NCBI GenBank assembly: GCA_947500055.1
Contig: CANMQO010000007.1
Span: 124,001 to 188,000 of the forward strand
Source of the DNA: an uncultured Paracoccaceae bacterium
GTDB taxonomy: Bacteria; Pseudomonadota; Alphaproteobacteria; Rhodobacterales; Rhodobacteraceae
Length of the DNA stretch: 64,000 nucleotides
Reading direction: 5' to 3'
The notes under the pieces were generated by a model. The model was not told where the DNA came from. It was given only the letters and a program-made list of their open reading frames with translations, and did not search any database. This document shows positions 34,773 through 44,884 of this stretch, piece after piece; positions within the stretch are counted from its first letter, which is position 1; every line of letters starts with the position of its first letter. Position numbers and translations under genes: made by a program.

Positions 34773-35522
34773 CTACTCCGCCGGTGTTGACTTGGCGCTG
34801 CCCTGTTTTGGCAGCGGTTGCTGGCGGCGTGACCGGACGATCTGATAACCCGGACGCAGCAGGTATCGGAACGGTGCAGCAAAGCCCGAGGCGATATGCA
34901 CCAGTCGCGAAAACGGAAAGAGCGCGGTGATCAGCAACCCAAGAAAGATGTGCAGCTTGTAAAGCCAATGCACGTCAACGACGGTGACCCAAGCGTTGAT
35001 GTTCCATGTCACGATGCTTTGTGACCAGCTCATGAAACGCACCATTTCAGAGCCATCCATGTGTTGCAGTGTCTGCGTGATGGTCAGCAGGCCAATGGCC
35101 AGTTGCAGCCAGATCAGCGCCATGATGATGATATCCATCCAGCTGGATGTTGCGCGGATCCGTGGCTCTGACAGGCGTCGATGCATCAGCAGGGATGCCC
35201 CGATCAACGCGGCAATCCCTGCCGGGCCACCGATGATCACGGCCATCCATTGTTTCAGCGCATAGGGCACCCCAAGCGCATCCAGCACCCAGACGGGGGT
35301 GAACAGTCCCACCAGATGCCCGAAAAAGATCGTGATGATCCCTACATGAAACAGGATCGACCCCCAGATCAGTTGCTTGCGGCGCAAGAGCTGGCTGGAA
35401 GAGCTTTTCCATGTGTATTGGTCACGGTCATAGCGGGCGACAGAGCCGACGACCAGAATCGTCAGCGCCGCATATGGCATGATGCCGAAAATGATGAAGT
35501 TGATATCGAAGTTAGCAAACAT
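34773..35522 (-). CDS. narI: Respiratory nitrate reductase, gamma subunit (cytochrome b)
   Basis: 249 residues with five membrane helices. The four axial haem ligands are H59, H69, H191 and H209, with the same 10- and 18-residue spacings as E. coli NarI. NarI takes electrons from quinol and passes them to NarH. The C-terminus is basic and ends KSTPAE. Gap to narJ is 12 bp. Confidence 0.96.
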   Translation of the reverse strand: MFANFDINFIIFGIMPYAALTILVVGSVARYDRDQYTWKSSSSQLLRRKQLIWGSILFHVGIITIFFGHLVGLFTPVWVLDALGVPYALKQWMAVIIGGPAGIAALIGASLLMHRRLSEPRIRATSSWMDIIIMALIWLQLAIGLLTITQTLQHMDGSEMVRFMSWSQSIVTWNINAWVTVVDVHWLYKLHIFLGLLITALFPFSRLVHIASGFAAPFRYLLRPGYQIVRSRRQQPLPKQGSAKSTPAE

Positions 35523-35534
35523 GTCCCTGTCTCC

Positions 35535-36239
35535 TTATTCGGCAGCGGGCAGTGGTGCGGGGTTGATCGGCGTGTCCATGCGGGCCAGCATATTGCGGAC
35601 CTGCGGACAGCCCGCATTCGGGTCGGGGCCGAACAACACTTCGCTTTCTTCCCAAACCTGGTCCAGGGCCTCCAGATCGGTAGGATCGTCATCTGGTTGC
35701 GCCAGCATTTCGTCCACTGCGGTTCTGTCCACCTTTGTTGCCGCAAGCTGCAAAAGAGCGGCGAACACGGCACCATAAGGGCTTTCGCGTCGTTCCAGGC
35801 GCATTTTCAAAGCCTCAAAGATATGGGCCGCGTCCGCCAAGGTGTTCTTCGCCTCGGCAGGGGAGCACGTGGCGAGGAATTCCAGCAAAACCGGCAGATG
35901 GTCGGGCAGTTCCGAGGTGACGGGGTCGAACCCGCCAGCCCGGTAGGTTTCAACCAGCGACACCATCGCACCGCCGCGGTCGCGGCTTTCGCCGTGCACA
36001 TGTTCAAAGAGGTTCAATGACAATGTGCGCGACCGGTCGAAGAGCAATACGAATTGCTCTTCCAGGTCATAGATGTCGCGTCCGCCGAACGCTTCGATCA
36101 GCGGGCGCAACGCCCGACGTGCTGCGGCTGTCAATCGCGTGTCCGAGGCCAGAACGGCGCCGATCTCGGGCATGGCATGCTGCAGCTCGCGCGTCGGGTA
36201 ACTGAGGATCAGTGAAAAGGCTTTGAGTGTCCGGTCCAT
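35535..36239 (-). CDS. narJ: Nitrate reductase molybdenum cofactor assembly chaperone
   Basis: 234 residues of the NarJ/NarW/TorD superfamily. It begins MDRTLKAFSLILSYPT, with the conserved EEQFVLLFDRSRTLSLNLFEHVHGESRDRG block near residues 60-90. NarJ binds apo-NarG and directs Mo-bis-MGD insertion before membrane docking. Genes are in the order narGHJI with 3 bp to narH. Confidence 0.95.
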   Translation of the reverse strand: MDRTLKAFSLILSYPTRELQHAMPEIGAVLASDTRLTAAARRALRPLIEAFGGRDIYDLEEQFVLLFDRSRTLSLNLFEHVHGESRDRGGAMVSLVETYRAGGFDPVTSELPDHLPVLLEFLATCSPAEAKNTLADAAHIFEALKMRLERRESPYGAVFAALLQLAATKVDRTAVDEMLAQPDDDPTDLEALDQVWEESEVLFGPDPNAGCPQVRNMLARMDTPINPAPLPAAE

Positions 36240-36242
36240 GGT

Positions 36243-37763
36243 TCAGACCTCCGTTGGCATTTTGAGGGGTTTCTTGGAGCCACCGAACAGCGACCCTTTG
36301 GATGAGCCGCCACCGCATCCGTTGGTGTCGGTAAAGCCGCAGCCGCCGCGCAGATCATATGCGTCTTCGACCTGTTCGCGGTGTGTGGTCGGGATCACGA
36401 AACGGTCCTCGTAGTCGGCCAGCGCCATGATTTTATACATGTCCTCGATCACCCGGCCTGACAGGCCGACACGAGTGGCGATCCCTTCGTCGATCACCCC
36501 TTCCACGGTTTTGGACCGCATGTAGGACCGCATCGCCAGCATCCGTTCGAGTGCGGTGACAACTGGTGCCTCATCCCCAGCCGTCAGCATATTGGCCAGA
36601 TACCGCACCGGGATGCGCAGGTTTTTGACATCCGGCATGCCTGCATCGGTGCCGATGGTCCCGGCCTCTGCCGCGTTCTGGATCGGGGAAAGCGGCGGGA
36701 TGTACCACACCATGGGTAACGTCCGGTATTCGGGATGCAGCGGGAAGGCGACCTTCCATTCCATCGCCATGTTCCAGATCGGGCTTTCCTGAGCTGCCTT
36801 GATCCAATCCTCGGGGATGCCATCGGCGCGGGCGGTTTCCTGCACGACAGGGTCATGCGGGTCGAGGAACACGCCAAGCTGCGCATCATAGAGGTCCCGT
36901 TCGTCCTCCATATTCGCCGCCTCGTCGATCTTGTCGGCGTCGTAAAGCATGACGCCCAAATAACGGATGCGGCCCACGCAGGTTTCCGAGCAAACGGTTG
37001 GATTGCCGGATTCGATCCGGGGATAGCACAGCGTGCATTTTTCGGATTTGCCGGACTCCCAGTTGTAATAGATCTTTTTGTAAGGGCAGCCCGAGACACA
37101 CATCCGCCAGCCCCGGCATTTGTCCTGATCGATCAGGACAATCCCGTCCTCCTCGCGCTTGTAGATCGCGCCAGAGGGACAGGAGGCCGCACAGGCCGGG
37201 TTCAGACAGTGTTCGCAGAGGCGCGGCAAATACATCATGAAGGTGTTTTCGTATTCGCCGTAAATCTCTTTCTGCACGCCTTCAAAGTTGTAATCGGCCG
37301 CGCGTTTGGAGAACTCACCACCCAGGATTTCCTCCCAATTGGGGCCTTTTTCGATCTTTTCGATCCGTTCGCCGGTGATCTTGGACCGGGGGCGGGCCGT
37401 GGGAAACGCCGCCATTTCGGGCGCGGATTTCAGGTGGTCATAGTCGAAATCGAAGGGTTCATAGTAATCATCGATCTCGGGCATGGAAGGGTTGGCAAAG
37501 ATGTTGGACAGGATGCGCCATTTCGCCCCCTGTTTGGGTTGCAGCTTGCCTGATTTGGTCCGTTCCCAGCCACCTTTCCAGCGGTCCTGATTTTCCCAGT
37601 CTGTGGGATAGCCAAGGCCCGGTTTGGTTTCGACGTTGTTAAACCATGCATATTCAACGCCATCGCGGCTGGTCCAGACGTTTTTGCAGGTGACAGAGCA
37701 GGTGTGGCACCCGATACATTTATCGAGGTTCAGTACCATGCCGATTTGTGCGCGGATTCTCAT
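36243..37763 (-). CDS. narH: Respiratory nitrate reductase, beta subunit (Fe-S)
   Basis: 506 residues carrying four Fe-S clusters. Cys motifs are CIGCHTCSVTC (16-26), CEHCLNPACAASCP, CRGWRMCVSGCP (Trp replacing one Cys, as for the [3Fe-4S] cluster in E. coli NarH), and CTLCYPRIESGNPTVCSETC. It wires electrons from NarI haems to NarG. ATG overlaps the narG stop (ATGA). Confidence 0.97.
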   Translation of the reverse strand: MRIRAQIGMVLNLDKCIGCHTCSVTCKNVWTSRDGVEYAWFNNVETKPGLGYPTDWENQDRWKGGWERTKSGKLQPKQGAKWRILSNIFANPSMPEIDDYYEPFDFDYDHLKSAPEMAAFPTARPRSKITGERIEKIEKGPNWEEILGGEFSKRAADYNFEGVQKEIYGEYENTFMMYLPRLCEHCLNPACAASCPSGAIYKREEDGIVLIDQDKCRGWRMCVSGCPYKKIYYNWESGKSEKCTLCYPRIESGNPTVCSETCVGRIRYLGVMLYDADKIDEAANMEDERDLYDAQLGVFLDPHDPVVQETARADGIPEDWIKAAQESPIWNMAMEWKVAFPLHPEYRTLPMVWYIPPLSPIQNAAEAGTIGTDAGMPDVKNLRIPVRYLANMLTAGDEAPVVTALERMLAMRSYMRSKTVEGVIDEGIATRVGLSGRVIEDMYKIMALADYEDRFVIPTTHREQVEDAYDLRGGCGFTDTNGCGGGSSKGSLFGGSKKPLKMPTEV

Positions 37764-40700
37764 TGTGCGGCCTCCTTTGTGGTCGCTTCCTGGTCGAGCC
37801 AGTCGATCTTTTTCATCTTGCGAACGACGACAAATTCGTCCCGGTTGCAGCCTACGGTGCCGTAATAGTTGAAGCCGTAGGATTGCTGGGCGTAGCCGCC
37901 GATCATGTGGGTGGGTTTAAGCACCGCGCGGGTGACAGAGTTGTGGATACCGCCCCGATACCCGGTCTTTTCCGATCCGGGCGTGTTCACGATCTTTTCC
38001 TGCGCGTGATACATGAAGGTCGTGCCTTCCTTGATCCGCTGGGAAACCACCGCCCGCGCTGTCAGCGCGCCGTTGGTGTTGTAAAGCTCCACCCAGTCGT
38101 TATCGACGATGCCCGCTGATTTCGCGTCCACTTCCGATATCCAGATCACCGGCCCGCCACGGTTGAGCGTCAGCATCAACAGGTTGTCGGAATAGGTGGA
38201 GTGGATGCCCCATTTCTGGTGGGGGGTGATGAAGTTCAACACAAGGTTGTCGCCATCATCCTGCACGTCCTCCGTGATCGTTTTCAGATCGACAGGGGGG
38301 CGGTAGGACATGAAGCCTTCACCAAAAGCCCGCATCCACAAATGGTCCTGATAAAGCTGTTGTCGCCCGGTCAGGGTGCGCCACGGGATCAACTCATGCA
38401 CATTAGTGTAGCCCGCGTTATAGCTGACCTTCTCGCTTTCGATCCCCGACCATGTGGGGGAGGAGATGATCTTGCGCGGTTGTGCGGCGATATCATGGAA
38501 CCGGATTTTCTGGTGATGTTCACCATCGGCCAAGTGGGCATGTTCGCGGCCTGTGGCCTTGCCCAATGCCTCCCACGCTTTCACGGCAACGTTGCCGTTG
38601 GTTTCCGGGGCCAGCATCAGGATGACCTCGCAAGCGTCAATCGCGCTATCGATCCTGGGTCGCCCTGTCGCGCTGCCGTCAAGCTGTACGCCGTTGAGGT
38701 CGGACAGGTTATCCACCTCTTCCTGCGTATCCCAGGCGATGCCCTTGCCGCCATTGCCCAGTTTGTCCATCAGCGGACCAAGGGCGGTGAAGCGGTCATA
38801 GATCGCTGTGTAATCCCGTTCGACTGCGACATAGGCGGGCGCAGTTTTCCCCGGGATCAGGTCACATTCGCCTTTCTTCCAGTCCTTGACCTGATCCTGC
38901 GCAATCTCTGCCGGGGTGTCGTGCAGGATGGGCAGGGCGACGATATCGGTTTCCTTTTCCAGATATCCCGGTGTGATCTCCTGAAATTTCTTCGCGATGG
39001 ATTTGAAGATTTCCCAGTCTGACTTGCTCTCATAGGCCGGATCAACCGCCGCCTGAAGCGGGTGGATGAACGGGTGCATGTCCGACGTGTTCATGTCGTC
39101 CTTTTCGTACCAGGAGGCCGTTGGCAGAACGATGTCGGAATAGACAGCGGTGGTGGACATGCGGAAGTCGATGGTGACCAGCAGGTCCAGCTTGCCGCGC
39201 GGTGCCTCCTCATGCCATTTGGCTTCTTTCGGCAATTGCCCACCATCTTCGCCCAGATCCTTGCCCATCACGCCGTGGTCGGTACCCAGCAGGTGTTTCA
39301 GGAAGTATTCATGGCCCTTGCCCGATGAGCCCAACAGGTTTGACCGCCAGACAAACAGGTTGCGCGGCCAGTTGGCGGGATCGTCAGGGTCTTCGCAGGC
39401 CATTTCCAGATCGCCGGATTTGAGGTTCTCGACCACGTAAGCCGGGATTTCCTTACCTGCCGCTTTGGCGGCTTTCGCGACCTCAAGCGGGTTGGTTTTC
39501 AGCTGCGGTGCCGATGGCAGCCAGCCCATCCGTTCGGCCCGAATGTTATAGTCAATAAGGCTTGCGTCCCAATCGCCATCGGGCGCTGTGGGAGACAGGA
39601 TTTCATCAGCGCTTAGCGTCTCATATCGCCACTGATCGGTATGCGCATACCATGCGCTGGTTGAGTTCATGTGGCGCGGCGGGCGGCCCCAATCCAGCGC
39701 AAAGGCAAGCGGTTGCCAGCCAGTTTGCGGCCGCAGTTTCTCCTGCCCCACGTAATGGGCCCAGCCGCCGCCGGTTTGACCGACGCAGCCGCACATCACC
39801 AGCATGTTGATGACACCGCGATAGTTCATATCCATATGGAACCAGTGGTTCATCGCCGCCCCGATGATGATCATCGACTTGCCTTTGGTTTTTTCTGCGT
39901 TGTCGGCAAATTCGCGGGCCACATGAATGATCTTGTCAGCAGACACGCCAGTGATCTTTTCTGCCCAGGCTGGCGTGCCGGGCATCTCATCAGCGTAATC
40001 GGACGTGACCCAATCACCGCCCAATCCACGGTCCAGCCCGTAATTGGCGCAGAAGAGGTCAAAGACCGTTGCGACAGCAATCTCGCCCTCTGTGGTCTTG
40101 ATTTTCTTGACCGGAATGTTGCGGGTCAGAACGTCGGGGTGTTCGGCATCGGTGGCAAACTGGCCATAAGCCTCACCTCCGAAATAGGGGAAATCGACCC
40201 CAACGATATCGTCATGATCTTCTTCCAGAACAAACGACATCTTGAGGGTCGTATCGGTGGCGTTTGCCTTTTCCTCAAGGTTCCATTCGCCGTCTTCGCC
40301 CCAGCGATAACCGATGGACCCGTTAGGCGCGACGAGGCCCTTTGATGCCTCATCATAGGCGACGGTTTTCCATTCGGGGTTGTTATCCTCGCCCAATTTG
40401 CCGTCCAGATCATCGGCGCGCAGGAAACGACCGGGGATCATCTTTCCGTCTTTTTCATCCAACTTCACCAGCATGGGGAAGTCGGAATACTTGCGGGTAT
40501 ATTCCTCAAAATACTCGGTCTGACGATCCAGGTGGAATTCGCGCAGGATCACATGACCAAAGGCCATCGCCAGCGCGGCATCCGTCCCCTGTTTGGCGTT
40601 TAGCCAGACATCGCCAAATTTGGCCGCCTCTGAATAGTCAGGGCAGATGACGGCGGATTTGGTGCCTTTGTAGCGGGCTTCTGTGTAGAAATGCGCATCC

Positions 40701-41488
40701 GGCGTCCGCGTCTGCGGCACGTTGGAGCCCCAGAGCAGCAGGTAACCGGCATTGTACCAATCGGCACTTTCCGGCACATCGGTCTGTTCGCCCCATGTCA
40801 TGGGGGAGGCCGGCGGCAGGTCGCAATACCAGTCATAGAAGGACATGCAGACGCCCCCCATCAACGACAGGTAACGTGAACCAGCGGCGTAAGAGACCAT
40901 GGACATCGCCGGGATGGGCGAGAATCCAAAGACCCGGTCAGGGCCATAAGTTTTCGCGGTATAGGCGTTGGCGGCGGCGGTGATTTCGGTCGCCTCGTCC
41001 CATGTGGCGCGCACGAAACCGCCCTTGCCGCGTGTTTCCACATAAGATGCGCGCAGGATCGGGTCGTTTTGCAGCTTCGTCCACGCCGCGATCGGCTCCA
41101 TCGTCTCGCGCATCTTGCGCCAGACCTTCATCAACTTGCCGCGGACCAGCGGGTTCTTCACCCGGTTGGCGGAATAGAGATACCAGCTATAGCTTGCCCC
41201 ACGCGCGCAGCCGCGCGGTTCGTGGTTGGGCAGGTCGGGCCGGGTGCGGGGGTAGTCCGTCTGCTGGGTTTCCCAGGTGACGATCCCGGATTTGACGTAG
41301 ATCTTCCAGCTGCAAGACCCGGTGCAGTTCACCCCATGGGTGGACCGTACAACTTTGTCATGCCGCCAGCGATTGCGATAAGTGTCTTCCCAATCGCGGT
41401 TTTCACGGGTCACTTGCCCATGTCCGTTTGAAAACTGTTCCAGTTCCTTGGACTGCAAGAAGTTCAATCTGTCGAGCAAGTGGCTCAT
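37760..41488 (-). CDS. narG: Respiratory nitrate reductase, alpha subunit (Mo-bis-MGD)
   Basis: 1242-residue catalytic subunit from MSHLLDRLNFLQSKELEQF, with GGAGAG before the ATG; the 35-residue extension to 41593 is rejected. The FS0 cluster is bound by H51, C55, C59 and C94 (STHGVNCTGSCSW), and the Mo ligand is D223 in FYDWYCDLPPASP, corresponding to E. coli D222. No Tat motif for export is visible, so the active site faces the cytoplasm as in NarG, not Nap. It lies downstream of narK1 and narK2. Confidence 0.97.
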   Translation of the reverse strand: MSHLLDRLNFLQSKELEQFSNGHGQVTRENRDWEDTYRNRWRHDKVVRSTHGVNCTGSCSWKIYVKSGIVTWETQQTDYPRTRPDLPNHEPRGCARGASYSWYLYSANRVKNPLVRGKLMKVWRKMRETMEPIAAWTKLQNDPILRASYVETRGKGGFVRATWDEATEITAAANAYTAKTYGPDRVFGFSPIPAMSMVSYAAGSRYLSLMGGVCMSFYDWYCDLPPASPMTWGEQTDVPESADWYNAGYLLLWGSNVPQTRTPDAHFYTEARYKGTKSAVICPDYSEAAKFGDVWLNAKQGTDAALAMAFGHVILREFHLDRQTEYFEEYTRKYSDFPMLVKLDEKDGKMIPGRFLRADDLDGKLGEDNNPEWKTVAYDEASKGLVAPNGSIGYRWGEDGEWNLEEKANATDTTLKMSFVLEEDHDDIVGVDFPYFGGEAYGQFATDAEHPDVLTRNIPVKKIKTTEGEIAVATVFDLFCANYGLDRGLGGDWVTSDYADEMPGTPAWAEKITGVSADKIIHVAREFADNAEKTKGKSMIIIGAAMNHWFHMDMNYRGVINMLVMCGCVGQTGGGWAHYVGQEKLRPQTGWQPLAFALDWGRPPRHMNSTSAWYAHTDQWRYETLSADEILSPTAPDGDWDASLIDYNIRAERMGWLPSAPQLKTNPLEVAKAAKAAGKEIPAYVVENLKSGDLEMACEDPDDPANWPRNLFVWRSNLLGSSGKGHEYFLKHLLGTDHGVMGKDLGEDGGQLPKEAKWHEEAPRGKLDLLVTIDFRMSTTAVYSDIVLPTASWYEKDDMNTSDMHPFIHPLQAAVDPAYESKSDWEIFKSIAKKFQEITPGYLEKETDIVALPILHDTPAEIAQDQVKDWKKGECDLIPGKTAPAYVAVERDYTAIYDRFTALGPLMDKLGNGGKGIAWDTQEEVDNLSDLNGVQLDGSATGRPRIDSAIDACEVILMLAPETNGNVAVKAWEALGKATGREHAHLADGEHHQKIRFHDIAAQPRKIISSPTWSGIESEKVSYNAGYTNVHELIPWRTLTGRQQLYQDHLWMRAFGEGFMSYRPPVDLKTITEDVQDDGDNLVLNFITPHQKWGIHSTYSDNLLMLTLNRGGPVIWISEVDAKSAGIVDNDWVELYNTNGALTARAVVSQRIKEGTTFMYHAQEKIVNTPGSEKTGYRGGIHNSVTRAVLKPTHMIGGYAQQSYGFNYYGTVGCNRDEFVVVRKMKKIDWLDQEATTKEAAQ

Positions 41489-41550
41489 ATCATTCTCTCC
41501 TGTTTGGGTGTCCCGCCCCGGCCGACCGCCGGGACGGGCATGCCTGAGGC

Positions 41551-43167
41551 TTAGGGGTTCTGGACGTAGGCGCCGGGGCGCAGGTAGAACCACCAGTTGA
41601 TTGCGATGCAGACCGCGTAGAAGACGGCGAAGCCGTAAAGCGCGTATTCCGGGTGTCCCGCGCCCAGCTGTTCACCGAACACTTTGGGGATAATGAACGC
41701 GCCGTAGGCGGCGACCGCAGCGGTCCAGCCCAGGGCAGGGCCTGCCTGTTCCTTGTCGAACACCACGGCGATTGTGCGGAAGGTTGACCCGTTGCCGATG
41801 CCGGTCGCCGCGAACAGGATCAGGAACAAACCCAGGAAGGGGTAGAAATACTGTTCCGGCGTGGCCGAGGCATAAGCCGCCTGAATGAAGTAAGCGACGC
41901 CAAGTGCAGAGCCGACCATGACAATGGAAATCCACTGCGTTACCCGTGCACCGCCCAGCTTGTCAGCCATCATACCGCCAATGGGGCGGATCAGGGCGCC
42001 GATGAATGGCCCCATCCAGGCGAACATCAGGGCGGATGGGCCGTTGGGGTTCACCGTGTCATGGGTCAGCACACCGCCCACATCGATATGGCTGAAGCCG
42101 AAAACAACCTTGATTGTCAGGGCAAGCGCGGCAGAGTAACCGATGAACGATCCGAAGGTCATCGTGTAGATGATGGTCATCGCCCAAGTGTGCTTGTTGC
42201 CGAAAATCTGGTACTGGCGGCTCAGGTTCTGGCCCACAGCGCCGGGGATCATCTTCAGCCCCAGAACGGTCAGCGCGATGACGATGGGCAACACAATCCA
42301 TTTCGACAGGCCAATACCAGATGTCGGCAGACCAGCATCCGTCCCCGGCAGCAGCAACCACAGGCCAAAGGCAGCCGTCGCAAAGCCGATCAACAACATG
42401 CCGGTGATGGTGGCAAAGGCACCGATCGGATTGGGGATATTGGGCGAGACATGTTCGTCACGGATATTGTTCATGCCGAACCAGCCGATGATTGCCAGCG
42501 GGATCAGGAAGACCAGCCAGATCAGGCCCGCGTTCTGGATATAGGTTTCGGTCCCCGCAGGGATTTTGCCGATCAGCGTGCCGGAGGTGTTGACCAGTGT
42601 CCGGCTTTCACCGCCGAACAGGCCAAATGTCATCACCAGCGGGATCAGGATTTGCATGGTGGTCACACCAAAATTGCCCAGACCCGCGTTCATCCCCAGC
42701 GCGTAGCCCTGGATCTTTTTGGGGTAAAAGAAGCTGATGTTCGACATGGAGGAAGAGAAGTTCCCGCCACCGATCCCCGACAGGAATGCCAATATCTGGA
42801 AATACCAAAGCGGCGTGTCAGGGTCCTGCAAGGCGAAGCCTGCACCAGCGGCAGGGATCATTAGCAAGGCGGTTGTAAAGACGATCGTGTTCCGCCCGCC
42901 CGCGATCCGGATGAAAAAGGTCGAGGGGATGCGCAGGGTAGCCCCCGTCAGACCGGCAATGGCACCCAGCGTGAAAAGGTCGGATTTCGCAAACTCGAAC
43001 CCGAGGTTGAGCATCTGTACGGTGATAATGCCCCAGTAAAGCCAGACGGCAAAACCGCATAGCAGCGAGGGGATGGATATCCACAGGTTGCGGGTGGCAA
43101 TCGCCTTACCCGTGGAGGACCAGTAGCTTTCGTCCTCGATGTTCCAGTTTCTGAGATCTTGTCCCAC
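41551..43167 (-). CDS. narK2: Nitrate/nitrite transporter, NarK2 type
   Basis: 538-residue MFS protein with about 12 helices and the nitrate signatures (FLSGIGGGNFSSSMSNISFFYPKK and GNGSTFRTIAVVF). The start is GTG at 43167, with GGAG seven bases upstream. The N-terminal MGQDLRNWNIEDESYWSSTGKAIATRNLW is the NarK2 opening that forms the second half of the fused NarK of Paracoccus. NarK2-type proteins are described as nitrate/nitrite exchangers. Follows narK1 by 59 bp. Confidence 0.9.
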   Translation of the reverse strand: MGQDLRNWNIEDESYWSSTGKAIATRNLWISIPSLLCGFAVWLYWGIITVQMLNLGFEFAKSDLFTLGAIAGLTGATLRIPSTFFIRIAGGRNTIVFTTALLMIPAAGAGFALQDPDTPLWYFQILAFLSGIGGGNFSSSMSNISFFYPKKIQGYALGMNAGLGNFGVTTMQILIPLVMTFGLFGGESRTLVNTSGTLIGKIPAGTETYIQNAGLIWLVFLIPLAIIGWFGMNNIRDEHVSPNIPNPIGAFATITGMLLIGFATAAFGLWLLLPGTDAGLPTSGIGLSKWIVLPIVIALTVLGLKMIPGAVGQNLSRQYQIFGNKHTWAMTIIYTMTFGSFIGYSAALALTIKVVFGFSHIDVGGVLTHDTVNPNGPSALMFAWMGPFIGALIRPIGGMMADKLGGARVTQWISIVMVGSALGVAYFIQAAYASATPEQYFYPFLGLFLILFAATGIGNGSTFRTIAVVFDKEQAGPALGWTAAVAAYGAFIIPKVFGEQLGAGHPEYALYGFAVFYAVCIAINWWFYLRPGAYVQNP

Positions 43168-43226
43168 TTGATTTCTCCAAGTTGAGGGGTGGGACGGGCC
43201 ATCCGATGGCCCGCCTTATTCGGTGA

Positions 43227-44639
43227 TTATTCTGCTGGCTGCGTGCCGTTTTCCTTGCGGGCGATGGCGCTCAGGCCTTCTTCCAATGCGGCGTTGGCCT
43301 TTTCCGCACGGGCGCGCAGGGTGTCGATATTGGCAGCTGCAAAGTTCGCCCGCTCTTCATCTTCCTGCCGGGTCGAGAACCGGACGAGGAAGGCCAGGAA
43401 AGAGGCGCAGGTGACCACGACGCCGAGGATGAAGAAGGCCTGGCTCCAGTCGATGACGTTCTTGAAGAGGAAGCCTGCGAGAACCGCACCCGCGTTCCCG
43501 CCAGCGCCGACAACGCCCGCCACAGCACCCAGCGCCTTTTTGTTGATGAACGGCACCACGGAATAGGTGGCGCCCTCTGCCATCTGCGTGAACAGTGAAA
43601 AGACGATCAAGGAGGGCAGGGCGAGGAAAAGCACATGCATCTGGCTGAACACCATCAGCGCGCAACCTTCGAAGAAAAGACAGATGAAGAGCCAGAATGC
43701 CCGGCCTTTCAGACCCCAGAGTGAGCCGAAATTATCCCCGAAAAGCCCGCCCAATGTTCGCGCAAACAGGTTCATCAGACCAAATGACGCAGCCACAAAA
43801 CCGGCTGTCACAAGGCTCAGGTCGAAGTAGTCCATGAAGTAGAGCGCGGCGACGTTGTTGACCGTCAGCTCAATCCCGAAACAGGCCCCGTAGATGACAA
43901 AGAGCACCCAGACGCGGGGATCTTTGAGGGCTTGCATGTAGTTGCCGGTGACCTTCTGCTTTTCCTCCATCTTGCCCTGCGCACGCAGATCATCAAAGTT
44001 GCCGTCCGGCGCATCCTGGGTCAGGAAGTAATAGGCGATGCCGGTCAGAAAGATGATGATACCGACAACAACCATCGACAGCCGCCAACCGACCGCGTCG
44101 GAAAAGCCGAACCCGATGACCATGACCGAGAAAAGAAGCGGCATGACAAACTGCGTGACACCGCCACCAAGGTTGCCCCAACCGGCGGATGTGGCGTTCG
44201 CCTGACCCACCACGTTGGGCGCGAACATGACGGATGTGTGGTATTGAGTGATCACAAAGGCAGCCCCGATCCCGCCGATCAGGACGCGGAACAACAGGAA
44301 GGTTTCGAAGCTTTGCGCGAGGCCGATCCCCATCACGGGAAGCGATCCGATCAGCAGGAGCCATGTATACGATTTGCGCGGTCCGATGCGGTCACAGAGC
44401 CAGCCGATGAACAGCCGGGCAAAGATCGTCATTGAGACGGAGCCGATGATCGCCCAACCGATCTGGTTGGGTGTCAGCTGCAATTCGTCGCGCACGACGC
44501 TCATCAAAGGTGCGATGCCAAACCAAGCAAAGAAGCACGAAAAGAACGCAAACCACGTCATGTGGAAGGTTCTGATCTGCACCATCTTTACGTTAAAAAA
44601 GTTCGACCATAACGCGGTCGCCTTGTTTTGTAGCTCCAT
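43227..44639 (-). CDS. narK1: Nitrate/nitrite transporter, NarK1 type
   Basis: 470-residue MFS protein from MELQNKATALWSNFF, with AGGGG eight bases upstream. It shows the nitrate-binding Arg in LFRVLIGGIGAAFVITQYH and a matching segment GAVAGVVGAGGNAGAVLAGF in the second half. NarK1-type carriers are proton-coupled nitrate importers. First gene of the nar transcript, about 80 bp downstream of a perfect FNR box. The C-terminal tail is charged (ERANFAAANIDTLRARAEKA). Confidence 0.9.
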   Translation of the reverse strand: MELQNKATALWSNFFNVKMVQIRTFHMTWFAFFSCFFAWFGIAPLMSVVRDELQLTPNQIGWAIIGSVSMTIFARLFIGWLCDRIGPRKSYTWLLLIGSLPVMGIGLAQSFETFLLFRVLIGGIGAAFVITQYHTSVMFAPNVVGQANATSAGWGNLGGGVTQFVMPLLFSVMVIGFGFSDAVGWRLSMVVVGIIIFLTGIAYYFLTQDAPDGNFDDLRAQGKMEEKQKVTGNYMQALKDPRVWVLFVIYGACFGIELTVNNVAALYFMDYFDLSLVTAGFVAASFGLMNLFARTLGGLFGDNFGSLWGLKGRAFWLFICLFFEGCALMVFSQMHVLFLALPSLIVFSLFTQMAEGATYSVVPFINKKALGAVAGVVGAGGNAGAVLAGFLFKNVIDWSQAFFILGVVVTCASFLAFLVRFSTRQEDEERANFAAANIDTLRARAEKANAALEEGLSAIARKENGTQPAE

Positions 44640-44721
44640 CGGCTGTCCCCTTGGCATTGCGTGCAGGAATGAGCATTCGTGCACTTTGCGAGGACAGTGA
44701 TCCGTGGGCCGGCTGCTGGGC

Positions 44722-44735
44722 TTGATTCAGATCAA
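44722..44735. promoter_or_regulatory. FNR/NarR-type box upstream of narK1
   Basis: TTGATTCAGATCAA is an exact match to the FNR-family consensus TTGAT-N4-ATCAA. It lies 83 bp before the narK1 start codon, suited to a promoter centred about 41 bp downstream of the box. FnrL, NarR or a DNR-type regulator could bind here. Confidence 0.85.
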
Positions 44736-44835
44736 AAATGTAAAAATAACCATTAAAATAAATGGCTTACGGAAATTTGTCACCTGGTCCCGTTGGGCGG
44801 ATCAAGAGCGGCCAGAGCAGAGGTCAATTGCAAGT

Positions 44836-44849
44836 TTGACTTTTATCAA
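44836..44849. promoter_or_regulatory. FNR-type box upstream of the narR-like gene
   Basis: TTGACTTTTATCAA differs at one position from TTGAT-N4-ATCAA. It ends 35 bp before the regulator GTG start, which fits autoregulation or control by FnrL. Confidence 0.65.
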
Positions 44850-44884
44850 TTACCTAATTGATGAAAGTCAAAGGAGGCGACCCG

